From Rhynchopus euleeides (lineage: Eukaryota; Euglenozoa; Diplonemea; Diplonemida; Diplonemidae): a stretch of 64,000 nt of DNA. Shown one piece after another: positions 20,476 through 31,283 of this stretch. Location of the stretch: positions 310,001-374,000 of the forward strand of contig OY723319.1 in the NCBI GenBank assembly GCA_963210315.1. Reading direction: 5' to 3'. The notes beneath the pieces were generated by a model. The model had not been told where the DNA came from. It did not search any database and saw nothing but the letters and a program-made list of their open reading frames with translations. How positions within the stretch are numbered: the first letter of the stretch is position 1; each line of letters opens with the position of its first letter. Position numbers and translations under genes: made by a program.

Positions 20476-20559
20476 AGAATCACCTTTTTAGGGTCAAAAA
20501 CTCGTTTCTCAAAATTTGGCCAATGTACACGCTTTTTTAGGTGCAGTAGACCCCCCCTA

Positions 20560-20987
20560 GGGCTATGATGGGAAGGAAACGTGGAAACGTTTCCGTTTCC
20601 GTTTCCGTTCCCGTTTCCGTTTCCATATTTTCGATTTCGGGAAGGAAACGCGTTTCCTTACGAAGGAAACGCCTGTGTATTTTGCACTGAAAAAGTTATT
20701 AACACACACACTAGCACGAACAAAGGGCCACCACACCGAAGGAACAGGCCACCCAAACCCGCCCCCAAGACTTCGAAGAAGCGCGGCTTCAGTGTGGACC
20801 GGTCCGGAGATCCTGTCAGACCAGGGGAAGTCCAAGCGACTGTGGTAAACGTGTGTTGTTTCCCCTGCTTCCCCAGTGCAAAGAGGGCGTTTCCTCAAAA
20901 TAAGGAAACGTTTCCGTTTCCGTATCCGTTTCCGTTTCCTTATTTTCGATTTTTCGATGGAAACGCGTTTCCTTCCCATCATAGCCC
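20560..20987. mobile_element. 428-bp TA-flanked foldback element sharing its TA with the preceding element
   Basis: Ends are GGGCTATGATGGGAAGGAAA and its exact inverse, flanked by TA at 20,558-59 and 20,988-89. Subterminal regions are runs of GTTTCC on one side and GGAAAC on the other. The left TA is also the right flank of the element at 18,478-20,557, so the two insertions meet at one dinucleotide. No coding capacity. Confidence 0.8.
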
Positions 20988-21009
20988 TAGGGGGGGGGGG
21001 TCAGGAGGT

Positions 21010-21440
21010 GGTACTTTCACCCAATTGATGTCCCCCAGTAATAGGTGTAAATGGGCACCCCATGGCCAAAATGACCCCATCGCGATCCGCACAGATTCCA
21101 AACGTTCAAAAGAACGGGTTTTTGGAAAATCCGAGGGGGGGGTCCCGCTGGGTGGGTAGGTGGGGTGTAGTGGACTGGCTGCCTCCCAGCCACCTTCTCC
21201 CACGACCAGTCCCTGAACCAGACCCGTGTTTCATGGGTGATACTTGGCTCACACACCATCAAAGTGACCCCACTGTGATCCGCACAAATTCCAAACGTTC
21301 AAAAGAAAGGGGTTTTGGAATACCCGAGGAGGGGGTCCCGCTGGGTGGGGTGGGGTGTCATGGTGTGTGTCACCCAGTCACCCTTCACCCATAACCAGCC
21401 CCTGAACCAGACCGCTTTTTCATGGGTGAAGCTGGGCACC
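21010..21440. repeat. Two direct repeats of about 190 bp
   Basis: The block from about 21,062 recurs from about 21,258. Shared landmarks are TGACCCCA, GATCCGCACA(G/A)ATTCCAA, CGTTCAAAAGAA, GGGTCCCGCTGGGTGG and CCAGTCCCTGAACCAGAC or its variant. A shorter relative lies near 28,195 (TGACCCCATCGTGATCCGCA). Not coding. Confidence 0.8.
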
Positions 21441-22241
21441 TAGACCCACAGTGTGACCCCACTACGACCCCCCAGAAAATTACCCCAGCCCCTGCCCCCC
21501 CCCCCCCCCCGGCATGACGGTGAGGGGGAGGGAGAGGGGTGTCCGCTAAGGGAATTGCATTGTGACAGGGGGCTGCAGCTTTGTGAACACAGCCTCTCAG
21601 AAGAAAGGGGGCCTTCGGGCAAAGAGAGTCTGGGTTTTGTGTGTCATATGAGGGTTCTATCCAACAAGGATACCAAGGCGGCACTTGCCAAAGTCCTGTC
21701 AAGGACCAGCGCCAAGGACAGAGAAGCCCGTCACAGGGGCCAACAACGCACTGCCCCCGCTTGTGTGTATGATCATATCACACCCTCAATCAGCTGACGA
21801 TTTGCTGTGAAAGCACACGGCACGATCCCCCACTGGCTCTTTCGCTGTGACAAAGCAAACTTGTTTTGGGCAACAAGAAAACATAACGACGTCTGTATTA
21901 GTGGATTCGGTTGTTGCGCAAAGTCTGGGCTCTGTGCACGGCAAAAAGAAACACGCCGCTTTGAGATGACAGCTTGCCGGAAGACCCCCTGTTACCGAAC
22001 AGCTCTAGGAATACCCTGGCACAACGCAGCCACACACCCTCCCCACACGCACATGATATAGATATATAGGTGGAAGCAAGGCAAAACCACCGAGAAGGAT
22101 ACATGCGACCTACAACTGTCACACACGCGAAGGGGTGCTGAAGTAGAATAAAAATAGAAGGGCAGAGACCTCTCTCTCTCCCTTCACTCGTTATGCAGGG
22201 TTGTGCTCGGGATCTAGTCCCACCACACACACACACACACG

Positions 22242-22308
22242 ACATCGTGCTCACAAGTGTGGCGAGCAGAATCACCGCCAGCACGGGAATGTTGACCCGA
22301 CACCCCAT
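22242..22308 (-). pseudogene. Relic of the 5' end of a cyclase-like receptor paralogue
   Basis: Read on the minus strand from 22,308, the translation starts MGCRVNIPVLAVILLATLV and continues STMS. It matches 18 of the first 23 residues of the receptor at 9.5-12 kb (MGCQVNVPVMAVILIATLM). Homology stops abruptly at a (GT)n run at about 22,218-22,241. No further receptor homology is visible downstream. It may be a truncated duplicate, or an orphan first exon with GTGTGT as splice donor. Confidence 0.75.
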
Positions 22309-23385
22309 GCCAACCCGCACCCAACGGGCGCAGAGTCGGGACCTGTGGTTTGGCGTGTTGGTTCGAGGACAGGCCAAATTGACACCGCAACCCGTCCCAC
22401 GGGGGGCAGTCAGAGATTGGGGGGGGGGGGGGGGGGTGGGGTGGTCGAGGGTCTGTCACTGAGGTCCACTGTATCTGTACTTCCATTCGAGGGTCCCAGA
22501 CTGTTATTTTGACTGCAGAAGCGTGGTGTGCACGCGCAAGAAGCTGTTGGTGTGACTACAAGCACCCGAGGACATCCTCGGGTTGCCTTTCCACCGAGAC
22601 ATAGTTGCCGCCATGTTGTAATAAATGATCCCCTAAAAAAAGTCACAACACCGTTCATCAGTAACCGCTCTGTCCAACGCCTCAACAAACAAAATACAGG
22701 CTCGGCCTGTTACACTTGATTGATGCGTTGGTGCTTCTACATAGAACCCCTGAAATGATAATCACACCCTGAGCCTGAAGGGTGGGGTTACGTAGAGCAC
22801 ATTTGGTTGCTTGGTGTCGTGAGTGACTCTCTGCCCAGACAAGTGTGCGAAAAAGATAAGGCTGTTGTTTGTGCGCCAAATCCGGGCAAAACAAAAGCAA
22901 CTCCGCGGCCTGATGAGGATGTTGGCCTTGTTGCCCAAAAGCGCTGCCTGCTATCTTTTTGACACTGACAGGGAATATAGCTGGAGTCGTGCAGGATCAT
23001 TCGAGAACTACGAAAAGTCAACGAGAAAAAGGTATTCGTTGGTTGGGAGAAGCCCTGTTTCAGTAAAAAGATGAGGCGTTGTTTGTGCGCCAAACCCGGT
23101 CCAGTAAAAAAAAACACTTATGCCGGACAGAGAGCCCTGCGGTTGAGAGCTTCCACATAATTCCTGTTCTGTGAACTTCGCTGTTGTTATTCTGTGATAT
23201 ATTCACGCTTCTTGACAACGTGCTTGCAGCATGGCCAGTGCGAACACCACGCGGACCACTCGATGTATCCAGGCAAAATCTCAGTTGGGTTTTTTGGAGG
23301 GGCGGATACCTTGGGTACCTTAGAGAGAGGTATAGGTTCTCTTCTTGACAACGCGATACATCCGGCCGCCCTCGCCTGCACCCAG

Positions 23386-23468
23386 TTGCGTTCTTTGTTT
23401 GTACGAACGGTGACTGCTGGTGCGTGTGTGCAGGATACCGAACGCTGCCACGTGTCTTTTTAGTGCGA
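23386..23468 (+). repeat. 85-bp dispersed repeat, copy 1
   Basis: Starts TTGCGTTCTTTGTTTGTACG, continues through GGATACCGAACGCTGCCACG and ends TTTTTAGTGCGAAA. Related copies lie at 37,300-37,383 (diverged) and, inverted, at 61,139-61,222. Nature unknown. I found no clear RNA polymerase III boxes. Confidence 0.8.
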
Positions 23469-24582
23469 AAGCCAGTCATAGCAACACAACCGGTCTGCTT
23501 TGAGTGCTGCCTTTGATGAAGGGGGACGACACAATCCGAATGTAATAAAACATGGGCGGAGCGAGGGCCCCCGGAAAGAAGATGAACCGGAGGGGAGCAA
23601 GGAGTCGTGCTATTCGTTGCTGGCTCCCCCCCCCCCTCTTCACTCTGCGCAGTGTGCTGTGCAATTTTTCCGTTTCCGCCAGAACTGACCATATCTAAAA
23701 TTTTGTTGGATGCGGGGTGGGGGGGGGGGGGGGGGTGGACGAGGTGGCATGGGAGCAGCGTGCATTCGCAATGACAAAGGACCCTCCACACACACGTTAA
23801 CCTTTTTAGTTGTTTTTGAACGATTTGAACGATTTTTGGCCGTGCTCGTTTTTTTTTGTGCGGCCTGTGTGGTTGTCTTCGTCGTTTGTCTTCTTCGACC
23901 GGACATCCCCTTCTTCTGGAGACACCGATCTACTCCATGAACCTCGAGCTGATGCTGGAGCTTTCGGGAGCCTCTGCGAGTGGGTGGCCACGTTTTCTTT
24001 GGTGGACGCACCCAAAAGAAAATAAAGAAATAGAAAAAAACCCGAAAAGAGGTCGAGGCACCCGCTCCACTCCAGCACCATGGGGCTGAGGTTCACGGAT
24101 CACACAGGTGAGGATCAGTCCTCTGTGAGGCGCTTATCCTGAAGACGAACCAGTTCCCCGGTCGGTCTCCAGAAACTCGGGCCGCGTCTGGCGCTGTATC
24201 GCCTCGGCGGGGCTGTCGTCCCTTACAGTCTTTTCTGTACGAGGTTTTCCACAGGCTGCACACCTGCCCCGCGGCTGTGTGGCAGTCTTCGCGGAGTGCA
24301 ATGCGAAGGTCTGGCCTGACGTGGTGTGACTATTTAGACTCCGGGTGTCTCCACCCATCCTGGTCTGGGGAGCCTCGTTACCCAAGCAGTTTTCGGTCAT
24401 GCCCTGGACCACGGCCGTGCTAGACTCCTGGTGCAGGCACCCGTCATGGTCCGGGGACGGCCCCCCCAGGCAGTTTAACGTCTTACCCAGGACTTTGGTG
24501 CGACCGCCGGGACCGCTCGTAGCTTCCCCGGATGAGGGGGTCGCTGTTTCGTGTTCTCCTGGCCGCACGGATTTTTTTTCCC

Positions 24583-24813
24583 GCACCTTGCTCCGATGAA
24601 CTCCATGAAGGGCGGGGCACTGTATTGCGACATCACAGATATGATGGGGTCGAGATGCCCGCCATCACATGTGGTGCCGAAGGAAGCATCGTTTGACAGA
24701 AGTAGGCCTACCACGAGCGCCCCAGATGCCCCCTTCTCAAGTTTCGGTTGCAGCGTACGCTGGCAATTCTCTCCAGAGTGAACAAAAGCGATGATCCGGT
24801 CCCAATTTGAGGC
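24583..24813 (-). CDS. Possible isolated exon, protease-associated-domain-like
   Basis: Inside a 171-codon frame, this stretch reads like folded protein, unlike its surroundings. The segment IIAFVHSGENCQ is followed by KLEKGASGALVVG and later PIISVMSQ. This resembles the core of PA (protease-associated) domains, where a hydrophobic strand, a Cys and a K-x-x-x-A-GA-x-A-V-V pattern occur. At the downstream edge AAG|GTGCGG could be a splice donor. I found no partner exons. It may be a gene fragment, and the family assignment is a weak guess from pattern only. Confidence 0.25.
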
Positions 24814-25582
24814 GTCGCGCCGCGCTGCGCAGCTTTGGCAGACGGGACGAAACCAGCCACCGCCCCTCCCCTCCCCCCCAACCCAGATGGAAAGATTCAA
24901 GACAACAAACAAATGGAATGAGAAGAGGGGAAGAGAGGGATTAGCTCGCGAAAAAGAACAACGTTTTTCCGTTGATCGCAAAGAGCACACCCACGCCTTG
25001 CAGCGAGGGTGTGTCCCAGGGCGTTGCGTTTTTTTTTGGTGTCGACAATCACAGGCACTGCGAGAGCTAGGCTACTACACAGACCCGTTCTGTCCCATTG
25101 ACGCCCATTTCCCCACAAAGTAGGGTCGGGGGCAGTGCGTTTTTTTTCTCTGCGCTGGCCACAGCTTCCTGAGTTGCGAGCACAGCCTCTCAAAAAAATA
25201 TGCATGATGACACGCGCATGGGAGTGGGGGGGGGGGGGGGTAAAGAGCCGATGGCGCGAGGGAGGGGGAGAGGACAGCCGATGGCGCGCATCGGGGGGGG
25301 GGGGGGGTTGCAAAAGATTCCGATTTATGGGTCGGCACGAGCGGAGCAGTGTGTTGTTGGGCCCTGCGAAGGGCGTTGTGCTGCGATTAAGCGACTTTGT
25401 TGTGTTGCTCTCTGAAAACAACACACTGCACCGCGCGGTACGCTCCCACTGGCTTTCTTTTCGCTGTGACAAATCAGGCTCTGGCAAGCAAGCTTGTTTG
25501 GAGTGATGCCACTTCTTCTGCCCCGCAGGAGATCGGGAGCCTCGTATGTTATGACACTTGTTTTGCAAAAAAAAAACAAATA

Positions 25583-25911
25583 CCGTATACGTAAATATTA
25601 TGGAACGTAAATATTATGGAACGGGCCCATTTTTGGCCGGTCCGTTCCATAATATTTACGTTCCATAATATTTACAGGGCCAGTTGGGGACTCGGTGGTG
25701 AGGACGGCTTGCGTCAGGAATCGCGCGAAAAGTGCACGAGTAGGTCCCGTCAGGGACTCTGTATGCCGTCCGATCACCTGGTCCAAGTCCCCGAGTCGCA
25801 GAAAGCCCTGTAAATATTATGGAACGAAAAAAATCTGGAACGCCAACCCACCAGCGTTCCAAAATATTTACGTTCCATAATATTTACGTTCCAAAATATT
25901 TACGTATACGG
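25583..25911. mobile_element. TA-flanked MITE, copy 1 (329 bp)
   Basis: Perfect terminal inverted repeats CCGTATACGTAAATATT, flanked by TA on both sides (25,581-82 and 25,912-13), which fits a Tc1/mariner-type MITE. Subterminal 16-bp units GTAAATATTATGGAAC are reiterated. Almost identical to the copy at 58,468. No coding capacity. Confidence 0.9.
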
Positions 25912-26055
25912 TAAGTGGCAAAGGAAAAAAATATTTGCAGCGGCAGCCAAAAGGACTGGCCGGAAAATACGAAGAGGTGAGAATGACAAGCACAATGCTG
26001 CCAGAAATCATCTGTACAACTGTCGCGACAACACACACACACACACACACACACA

Positions 26056-26413
26056 CAAGCCCTCAAGACTCTTGAAGCGGCCTGACTATTTAGTGTCTTC
26101 GTCGCAGCAAGGGGGCGATATATACCACCCTTTTTATTGATTTCACGTGTCAGTGTTTGACTTTTTCGCAACTTCATTTCTTCCTTTTCTCCCTCTCCAA
26201 CCCCACCCGTGACACCACCAGGGTTTAGCTAGCCCTGGTCCGATTATCCCCGGTTCTTCGCTGAAGAGACGCGGCCGGGGGGAGGGGTACGAAGAGTACG
26301 CGTCGAAACCGGTGTCACGTCGTGTTGGGGAATCCTTCGGGAGTGCGATACTGAAGGGGAGGTGCTACTGCCCGTGCAGGGCGACACCGCCTTAAAACTT
26401 TATAACCACACAC
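26056..26413. repeat. 358-bp direct repeat, copy A
   Basis: Starts CAAGCCCTCAAGACTCTTGA just after a (CA)n run and ends TAAAACTTTATAACCACACA. Copy B lies at 26,854-27,211 and I see no difference over most of the length, so the duplication is recent. The 440 bp between have no coding content, and the ends are not TG...CA, so an LTR reading is weak. Confidence 0.9.
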
Positions 26414-26853
26414 AAACCCTCTATTCCCCCAGGCCTGATGAGCAATCCCCCCTGCCTCATGTTGTGACTTCCTTTCTACCTTGCACAAAACATCCCATTT
26501 GCCCCTTTACTTCCTTCGAAAGTGTTGTGACTTCCCCCCTACCCCACCCCTCGGGAGTGCCACTCCTCTGGTGGTTAAAAGTGACCCGCCGTTGTGCCTT
26601 CGGCATCTGTTGCGTGTGCCGTCGTATGCTTCCTATGCACTAGTTATAGCTATCCGGGGGCGGCCTGCTGTCGCACCAGTGGGCTGCCCCACCTCTGCAC
26701 CCTCGGTTTTTAAGATGTTCACCACAGCGGAGAATGATCCCCTTCTCTGTGGCGATCGAGCCAAGCTGGACGAGGTTCGCCTTCGGGCGAAGGTCATGTG
26801 GGCGGACAAAAGGTGCCTGCTCCTGAGACTCATCAGCAACCTGTTTCTTCCTT

Positions 26854-27211
26854 CAAGCCCTCAAGACTCTTGAAGCGGCCTGACTATTTAGTGTCTTCGT
26901 CGCAGCAAGGGGGCGATATATACCACCCTTTTTATTGATTTCACGTGTCAGTGTTTGACTTTTTCGCAACTTCATTTCTTCCTTTTCTCCCTCTCCAACC
27001 CCACCCGTGACACCACCAGGGTTTAGCTAGCCCTGGTCCGATTATCCCCGGTTCTTCGCTGAAGAGACGCGGCCGGGGGGAGGGGTACGAAGAGTACGCG
27101 TCGAAACCGGTGTCACGTCGTGTTGGGGAATCCTTCGGGAGTGCGATACTGAAGGGGAGGTGCTACTGCCCGTGCAGGGCGACACCGCCTTAAAACTTTA
27201 TAACCACACAC
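26854..27211. repeat. 358-bp direct repeat, copy B, with a diverged partial third copy after it
   Basis: Same sequence as 26,056-26,413, here running into a (CA)n tract. A diverged partial copy of the 3' half follows at about 27,230-27,375. It shares GCTGAAGAGACGC, TGTTGGGGAATCCTTCGGGA and CACCGCC.TAAAA. The recurrent CA tail suggests a repeat unit that ends in a CA microsatellite. Confidence 0.88.
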
Positions 27212-27399
27212 ACACACACAGACGCACACTCGCTGAAGAGACGCAGCTGGGGGAGCCGGTGCCACGCCATGTTGGGGAATCCTTCGGGAGTGCAACACTG
27301 GAGGGGAGGGAGGGGGCGGTGATGTGGCCCGTTCAGCGCTCACACCGCCATAAAATTAGCTCACTACACACACATGCACGGTGCACCCCAGGGGGGGTA

Positions 27400-28930
27400 G
27401 GGTACCCCTTTTCGGGAGTCTAGACTCCCTCTCAGACTCCCGCTTGGGTGGCTGGAGTCCGCCGTGCGTCAACATCGGTGCAAACCACACTGAGCAACCG
27501 CTCTTGACGATGTTCTCCATTGTCACACACGCCCCTCACCCCTCCGGTCGCAATGAGCGCTCTTGCATCCCCTTGCGTGCGTGGGGGCAGCTGTGTGTTG
27601 AGCCCACACAAAATCGTCTTGGATTTCTATCACAAACTCCCCTTTTCAGTCACGAAAGGGGCATACAGAAATAATGAAAGGCGGATATGCAATGACACTG
27701 CTGGATTCGCAATGGACTGAACATTCTTTTTTTTTGAAAGAAATGCTTCGTGTTTGTGGTTGGATGGTCCCCACCACAATTGGTGCAGGAAGAGGCCCAC
27801 TATATAGGTGAGGGGAGTCGCTGCTTCGTGTTCTCCTGGCCGCACGGAGGCATTGCCTTTTCCTCGTTTCCTTTGTTGGTGAGTTGGTCTGACACAGAGG
27901 GCGGGGCCGTGCTGACATGCACAGTGACGACTCCCTTTTTTGTTGTGCCCACCCCCTGCCGAGTCGTGGCTGATGCCTCTCAGACTGGAGGCGGACGGGT
28001 TGGCTTGGAAGGTTTTCGCTGGCGAGGAGCTTGAATCAGGGGATAAGATAGGTCTGGTTTTCCGGTTTTCAAAACCAGGGTTTCCCGGTTCCCGGTTTTC
28101 TGGAAAAAAAAAAAGGTCGGTCTCATTTTTGGCGGTTTTTTTGTGACTTTGGGACAGTAAAACAGTCAGAAAAAACGCCATAAAAAACTAGAAAGTGACC
28201 CCATCGTGATCCGCACAGAGCTCAAATAGTCCAAAGAAGGCAGAGAAGCGGAGAAGAAAAAATGGACCTAGCGGGTGGCCCGGTGGGTGGTGATGCCCTC
28301 GTCATGCAGGTCTCTTCTGTTTTGAAGGTGCGCACATGGTGGACTCCAGCCACCATGTCTAAGAGGGAGTCTAAGACTGCAGTCTGTACTGGAGACGGGA
28401 GTCTATTGTCCAGCTAATGTACGCTAAGACTCCCGCTAGTTGAGACTCATGGGAGACACACGGTCACGTGACGGTGTACTCCAGCGGAGGTAGGGTAACT
28501 TCCGCTGGAGTTCACCGTGTCGTCTGCCTCTGTGCAGCGTCACTCAGTGCCATCGAATACATGGCGACAGCCCACCAAATCGAGACAGATCTGCTTGTCT
28601 GGAGGGCTGAGACGAGAACACGAACGACTTTCAAGCAGTCTTGAAGGTCGCCAAGCCTATTGGGGGCAACTAACAGATGAGATTTGTTTGTTGCCTGTCG
28701 TCACAGCTAGGTGCCCATCTCCTCGATAACGGAATGTGTGCAGAGATCTCGTGGACCCTTTGGCCATTCTGTCGTGCACCCACTTCACCCACAACGCACA
28801 CCTGTCGCGAGTGGTCGCTCCCCCGTCCTCCTCCACCCTGAAGGTTGAACCCTCAAGGACCAGTGATCTCCTGCTGGCCGGGCTGCGATACAGCGAAGCC
28901 TTCCTACTTACAAGCGAATCCAGACAGTAG
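27400..28930. other. Intergenic with inverted and hairpin sequence
   Basis: No gene supported. A segment at about 27,418-27,470 (AGACTCCCTCTCAGAC, GGTGGCTGGAGTCC) recurs inverted at about 28,325-28,375. A further hairpin at about 28,471-28,522 has arms ACTCCAGCGGA and TCCGCTGGAGT. Sequence near 27,805-27,850 repeats part of 24,535-24,575 (TTCGTGTTCTCCTGGCCGCA). Confidence 0.45.
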
Positions 28931-28933
28931 GGA

Positions 28934-29160
28934 ACAGATGTTCACTACCGTGGCCGCCGGCGGCTGGGGCTCCGCCCCCCTGCGTAAGAAAATTGCACCA
29001 GACCGGTTTTTTGACCGAGAGTCCAAACTTTCAAAGCAGCTGCTGCGCCTGCCCCACCAAGCAGCCTCAGTACGACAGGACGCGCGCAGGCACCGGGCCC
29101 TCTCAGATTCTGGGAGGGTTTGCGCGGGTCGCGCGCGCCGAAGGCGCGCGCGAAAAATTT
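28934..29160. repeat. Diverged copy of the GC-hairpin modules
   Basis: Contains AGATGTTCACTACCGTGGCC followed by GGCGGCTGGGGCTCCGCCCC, and 150 bp later GCGCGCGCCGAAGGCGCGCG with GAAAAATTTTC. The same two modules in the same order occur inside the elements at 29.5, 34.1, 41.9 and 56.3 kb. I found no TIRs here. Confidence 0.6.
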
Positions 29161-29322
29161 TCAAAACCAGAAAAACCGGAAAACGGCGCCAGAAAAAAAG
29201 TCTATCTTATACCCTGCTTGAATATCGCAAAAAAAGAAAAATCAGCCAGACGGGCGGGTGGGGTGGCGCCCGTACAAACACGCTGGAAGGAATGTCACAT
29301 GGTGGGGAAAGTGAGGGAAGTT

Positions 29323-29375
29323 GATTATGCTTCTCATGGTTGGGTCAACAAGACCCAACCATGAGAAGCATAATC
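29323..29375. repeat. Perfect hairpin, 24-bp arms and 5-base loop
   Basis: Arms start GATTATGCTTCTCATGG and pair without mismatch around the loop AACAA. Such perfection suggests recent origin or selection. No U-tract follows that would mark a simple terminator. It may be a small foldback or an RNA-level hairpin. Confidence 0.85.
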
Positions 29376-29526
29376 AGGGGCAAAGTAAAATGAATCGCAG
29401 TTATGGTGCCCCTGAAAAGGCAGACTTTCATAGGTATTGCGTATTTTTTGCGTAGTTGTTACGTCGTGGGGCTTCTCTTGAGAGACCCTCGTTAGTTCCT
29501 AGAATATTTCCAGGGGCACCACTCAG

Positions 29527-30146
29527 CAGTGCTCTCCCGATGGCGAGTTTGGGGGCGAAAGTGCCATTTGTATTTTTCCCCCCGAAAACCCGATGGCGAG
29601 TTTCGCCATTTTGTTGGGGGTGGGGTTTTTCACAGATTTTAGACGGTTTTCCCACTCATCGACGTGTACAACTTCCCAACAACGAGCGTCTCTGGTTCCT
29701 GCCCCACTACGAACCGCGATTGATCCAAAGAGTCCAAGAACGCGACGGAGAAGGCCAGATGTTCACTCCCGTGGCCTCCGGCGGCTGGGGGGCTCCGCCC
29801 CCCAGACCCCCTGTGCTGTGCGCCTTTCGAGTGTGCATGTACCATTTTGTATACCATGGCAAGTGGGAAACGGCACAACACCAGGAGTGCGACATGGTCG
29901 TGAGTGAAGACGGAGTACGTGCAGACTACCATCCTGCACAACGAAGTCTGTACGACTTCCTCGTTGTCCACTCACACCGCACACTGCAGAGTGTATCGAT
30001 CAAAACGAATGTTGCTGCGGATATACGCGTGCATTGCATGAGGCACTCGCGCGCGAAGCGCGCGAGAAATTTTTTTTAGCACCCCTTTTTCCGGATCAAA
30101 ACTCGCCATCACATTTTTCCCGGAGTGGCGAATCGGGAGAACACTG
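29527..30146. mobile_element. hAT-type MITE, copy 1 (620 bp), perfect 8-bp TSD
   Basis: TIRs CAGTG(C/T)TCTCCCGAT at both ends, with target duplication CCACTCAG at 29,519-29,526 and 30,147-30,154. Eight-base duplication and a CAGTG terminus are the hAT signature. The interior holds the GGGGGGCTCCGCCCCCC hairpin at about 29,787, a GCGCGCGAAGCGCGCG hairpin at about 30,050, and GATGGCGAGTTT motifs. No transposase. The TIR agrees with the intact hAT element at 14.7 kb only in CAGTGTT, so another hAT probably mobilised it. Confidence 0.93.
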
Positions 30147-30154
30147 CCACTCAG

Positions 30155-31283
30155 TTTTGTTTCTTTTCTTTTTTGCAAGAACTAACTCAGTGCAGGATGA
30201 TGGGGAAGATGGGAGGAGAGGGATAACACAACGGAGACGAAAATAGAAACAGAATGCTTGTACCCTAACACCCGTGTTGCCTGCAGAGACTAGACAACGT
30301 TTATCGGGGTTTCAAAACCTTCGCTCTCTGTGACAAACCCCTTGTCAGTTTGTCGCCCATATTTTCGCAAAGTTTGTTGCCCCATACAGCGGGGCCCCCT
30401 TGTGGAAGTTCGCATTCACGGCCCATCCGATGACAGAAACAGTGACACACACCGTTAGTTGCAACCTCTGCTGTACGTGCTGGCATGGGGTGCACTAAGC
30501 AAACCTCATCTTTCTGAGAGAGTGACAGTCGCCAATGTATTGTGTCGGCCTGTCCCGTGAGGGCTACACCTACGCTACGCCTAAAATATAAATCTAAATG
30601 GCTGGACAAACACCGCGGAAGCTTGACCCTCATAATAGAGTGTCACCAATTATGCAAGCATCAATTGCGTGTCTTCTGCGCGTTCGAGCGAATGCAACCT
30701 GTTTCATTTTCAAGAGAAGGGCAGAACCTCTTGATCGGATCCTGAACCTAATTTTCGACTTGAGCGCCTGATTCTAAGAACACTGCGGGGATGAGATGTT
30801 CCAACAGTGGACAAGTTGCTCCACAAAACAGGCGCCGAACCGATCGACACAGGGCAAAGGCCCCAATCGGAAAGAGTGGTGCGGAAAAGATACGCAATAC
30901 CCCGGGATGGCTTGTGTGGCGAACCGCGTCGCACTGCCCTGCTGAAGGAGGGGGGTGGTGAGCGGGTGTACGCCCCCCCCCCCCCCCCCCACGCGACCCA
31001 CACCCCCCCCCACTCCCAGCAAGGCAGAACGGGTTCCTCATGTGAGGAAGGGTGCCCAGCAGCCATTCCCGAAACGCTGCGTTGCCCGCGTGTCCTTCCT
31101 TTTGGTATCCCTTGACCCTGTGTCAAGCTGACGGGCGTGGCAATTTGGGTCGCGGCTCTCTCGAGGATGCGCTTGGGGAGCGGACCCTCCAGTGGTCAAT
31201 GTCTGAAATACCATATCATTGTGCTGATGGCAGTCGTGGCATGTGAGTCGTAGGAAAGATATGTTGCTTGACGCAGCCAAGGT
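30155..31283. other. Intergenic
   Basis: No gene supported. A segment at about 30,918-30,940 (TGTGTGGCGAACCGC) recurs near 56,267. C-tracts occur at about 30,970-30,990. Confidence 0.4.

Larger units (their letters stand above)
18478..20557. mobile_element. Non-autonomous TIR element flanked by TA, itself interrupted by a second element
   Basis: The ends GGGGGGGTCTACTG and CAGTAGACCCCCCC are exact inverted repeats flanked by TA (18,476-77 and 20,558-59). Inverted homology continues inward: 18,495-18,541 pairs with 20,484-20,530, and 18,541-18,672 pairs with 19,431-19,552. The right arm is split by the insertion at 19,556-20,475. TA duplication fits Tc1/mariner-type transposition. The unique centre (about 18,673-19,430) carries no transposase. 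Confidence 0.75.
21450..25582. other. Gene-poor mosaic of dispersed repeats
   Basis: Apart from the relic at 22.3 kb and the possible exon at 24.6-24.8 kb, I see no gene. Recurring pieces include an 85-bp repeat at 23,386-23,468, the phrase TTTGTGCGCCAAA(T/C)CCGG at about 22,870 and 23,087, and CACTGGCT..CTTT..CGCTGTGACAAA near 21,831 and 25,449. Two related blocks lie at about 24,350 and 24,440. G-tracts are frequent. Confidence 0.4.

Noticed and set aside
23640..24011. Lys/Arg/Thr-rich frame
   Set aside because: Low-complexity translation of A- and C-rich DNA with no domain or splice context.
26056..27211. 358-bp repeats considered as LTRs of a retrotransposon
   Set aside because: No TG...CA ends, no primer-binding site, no coding interior, and a third degenerate copy follows in tandem.
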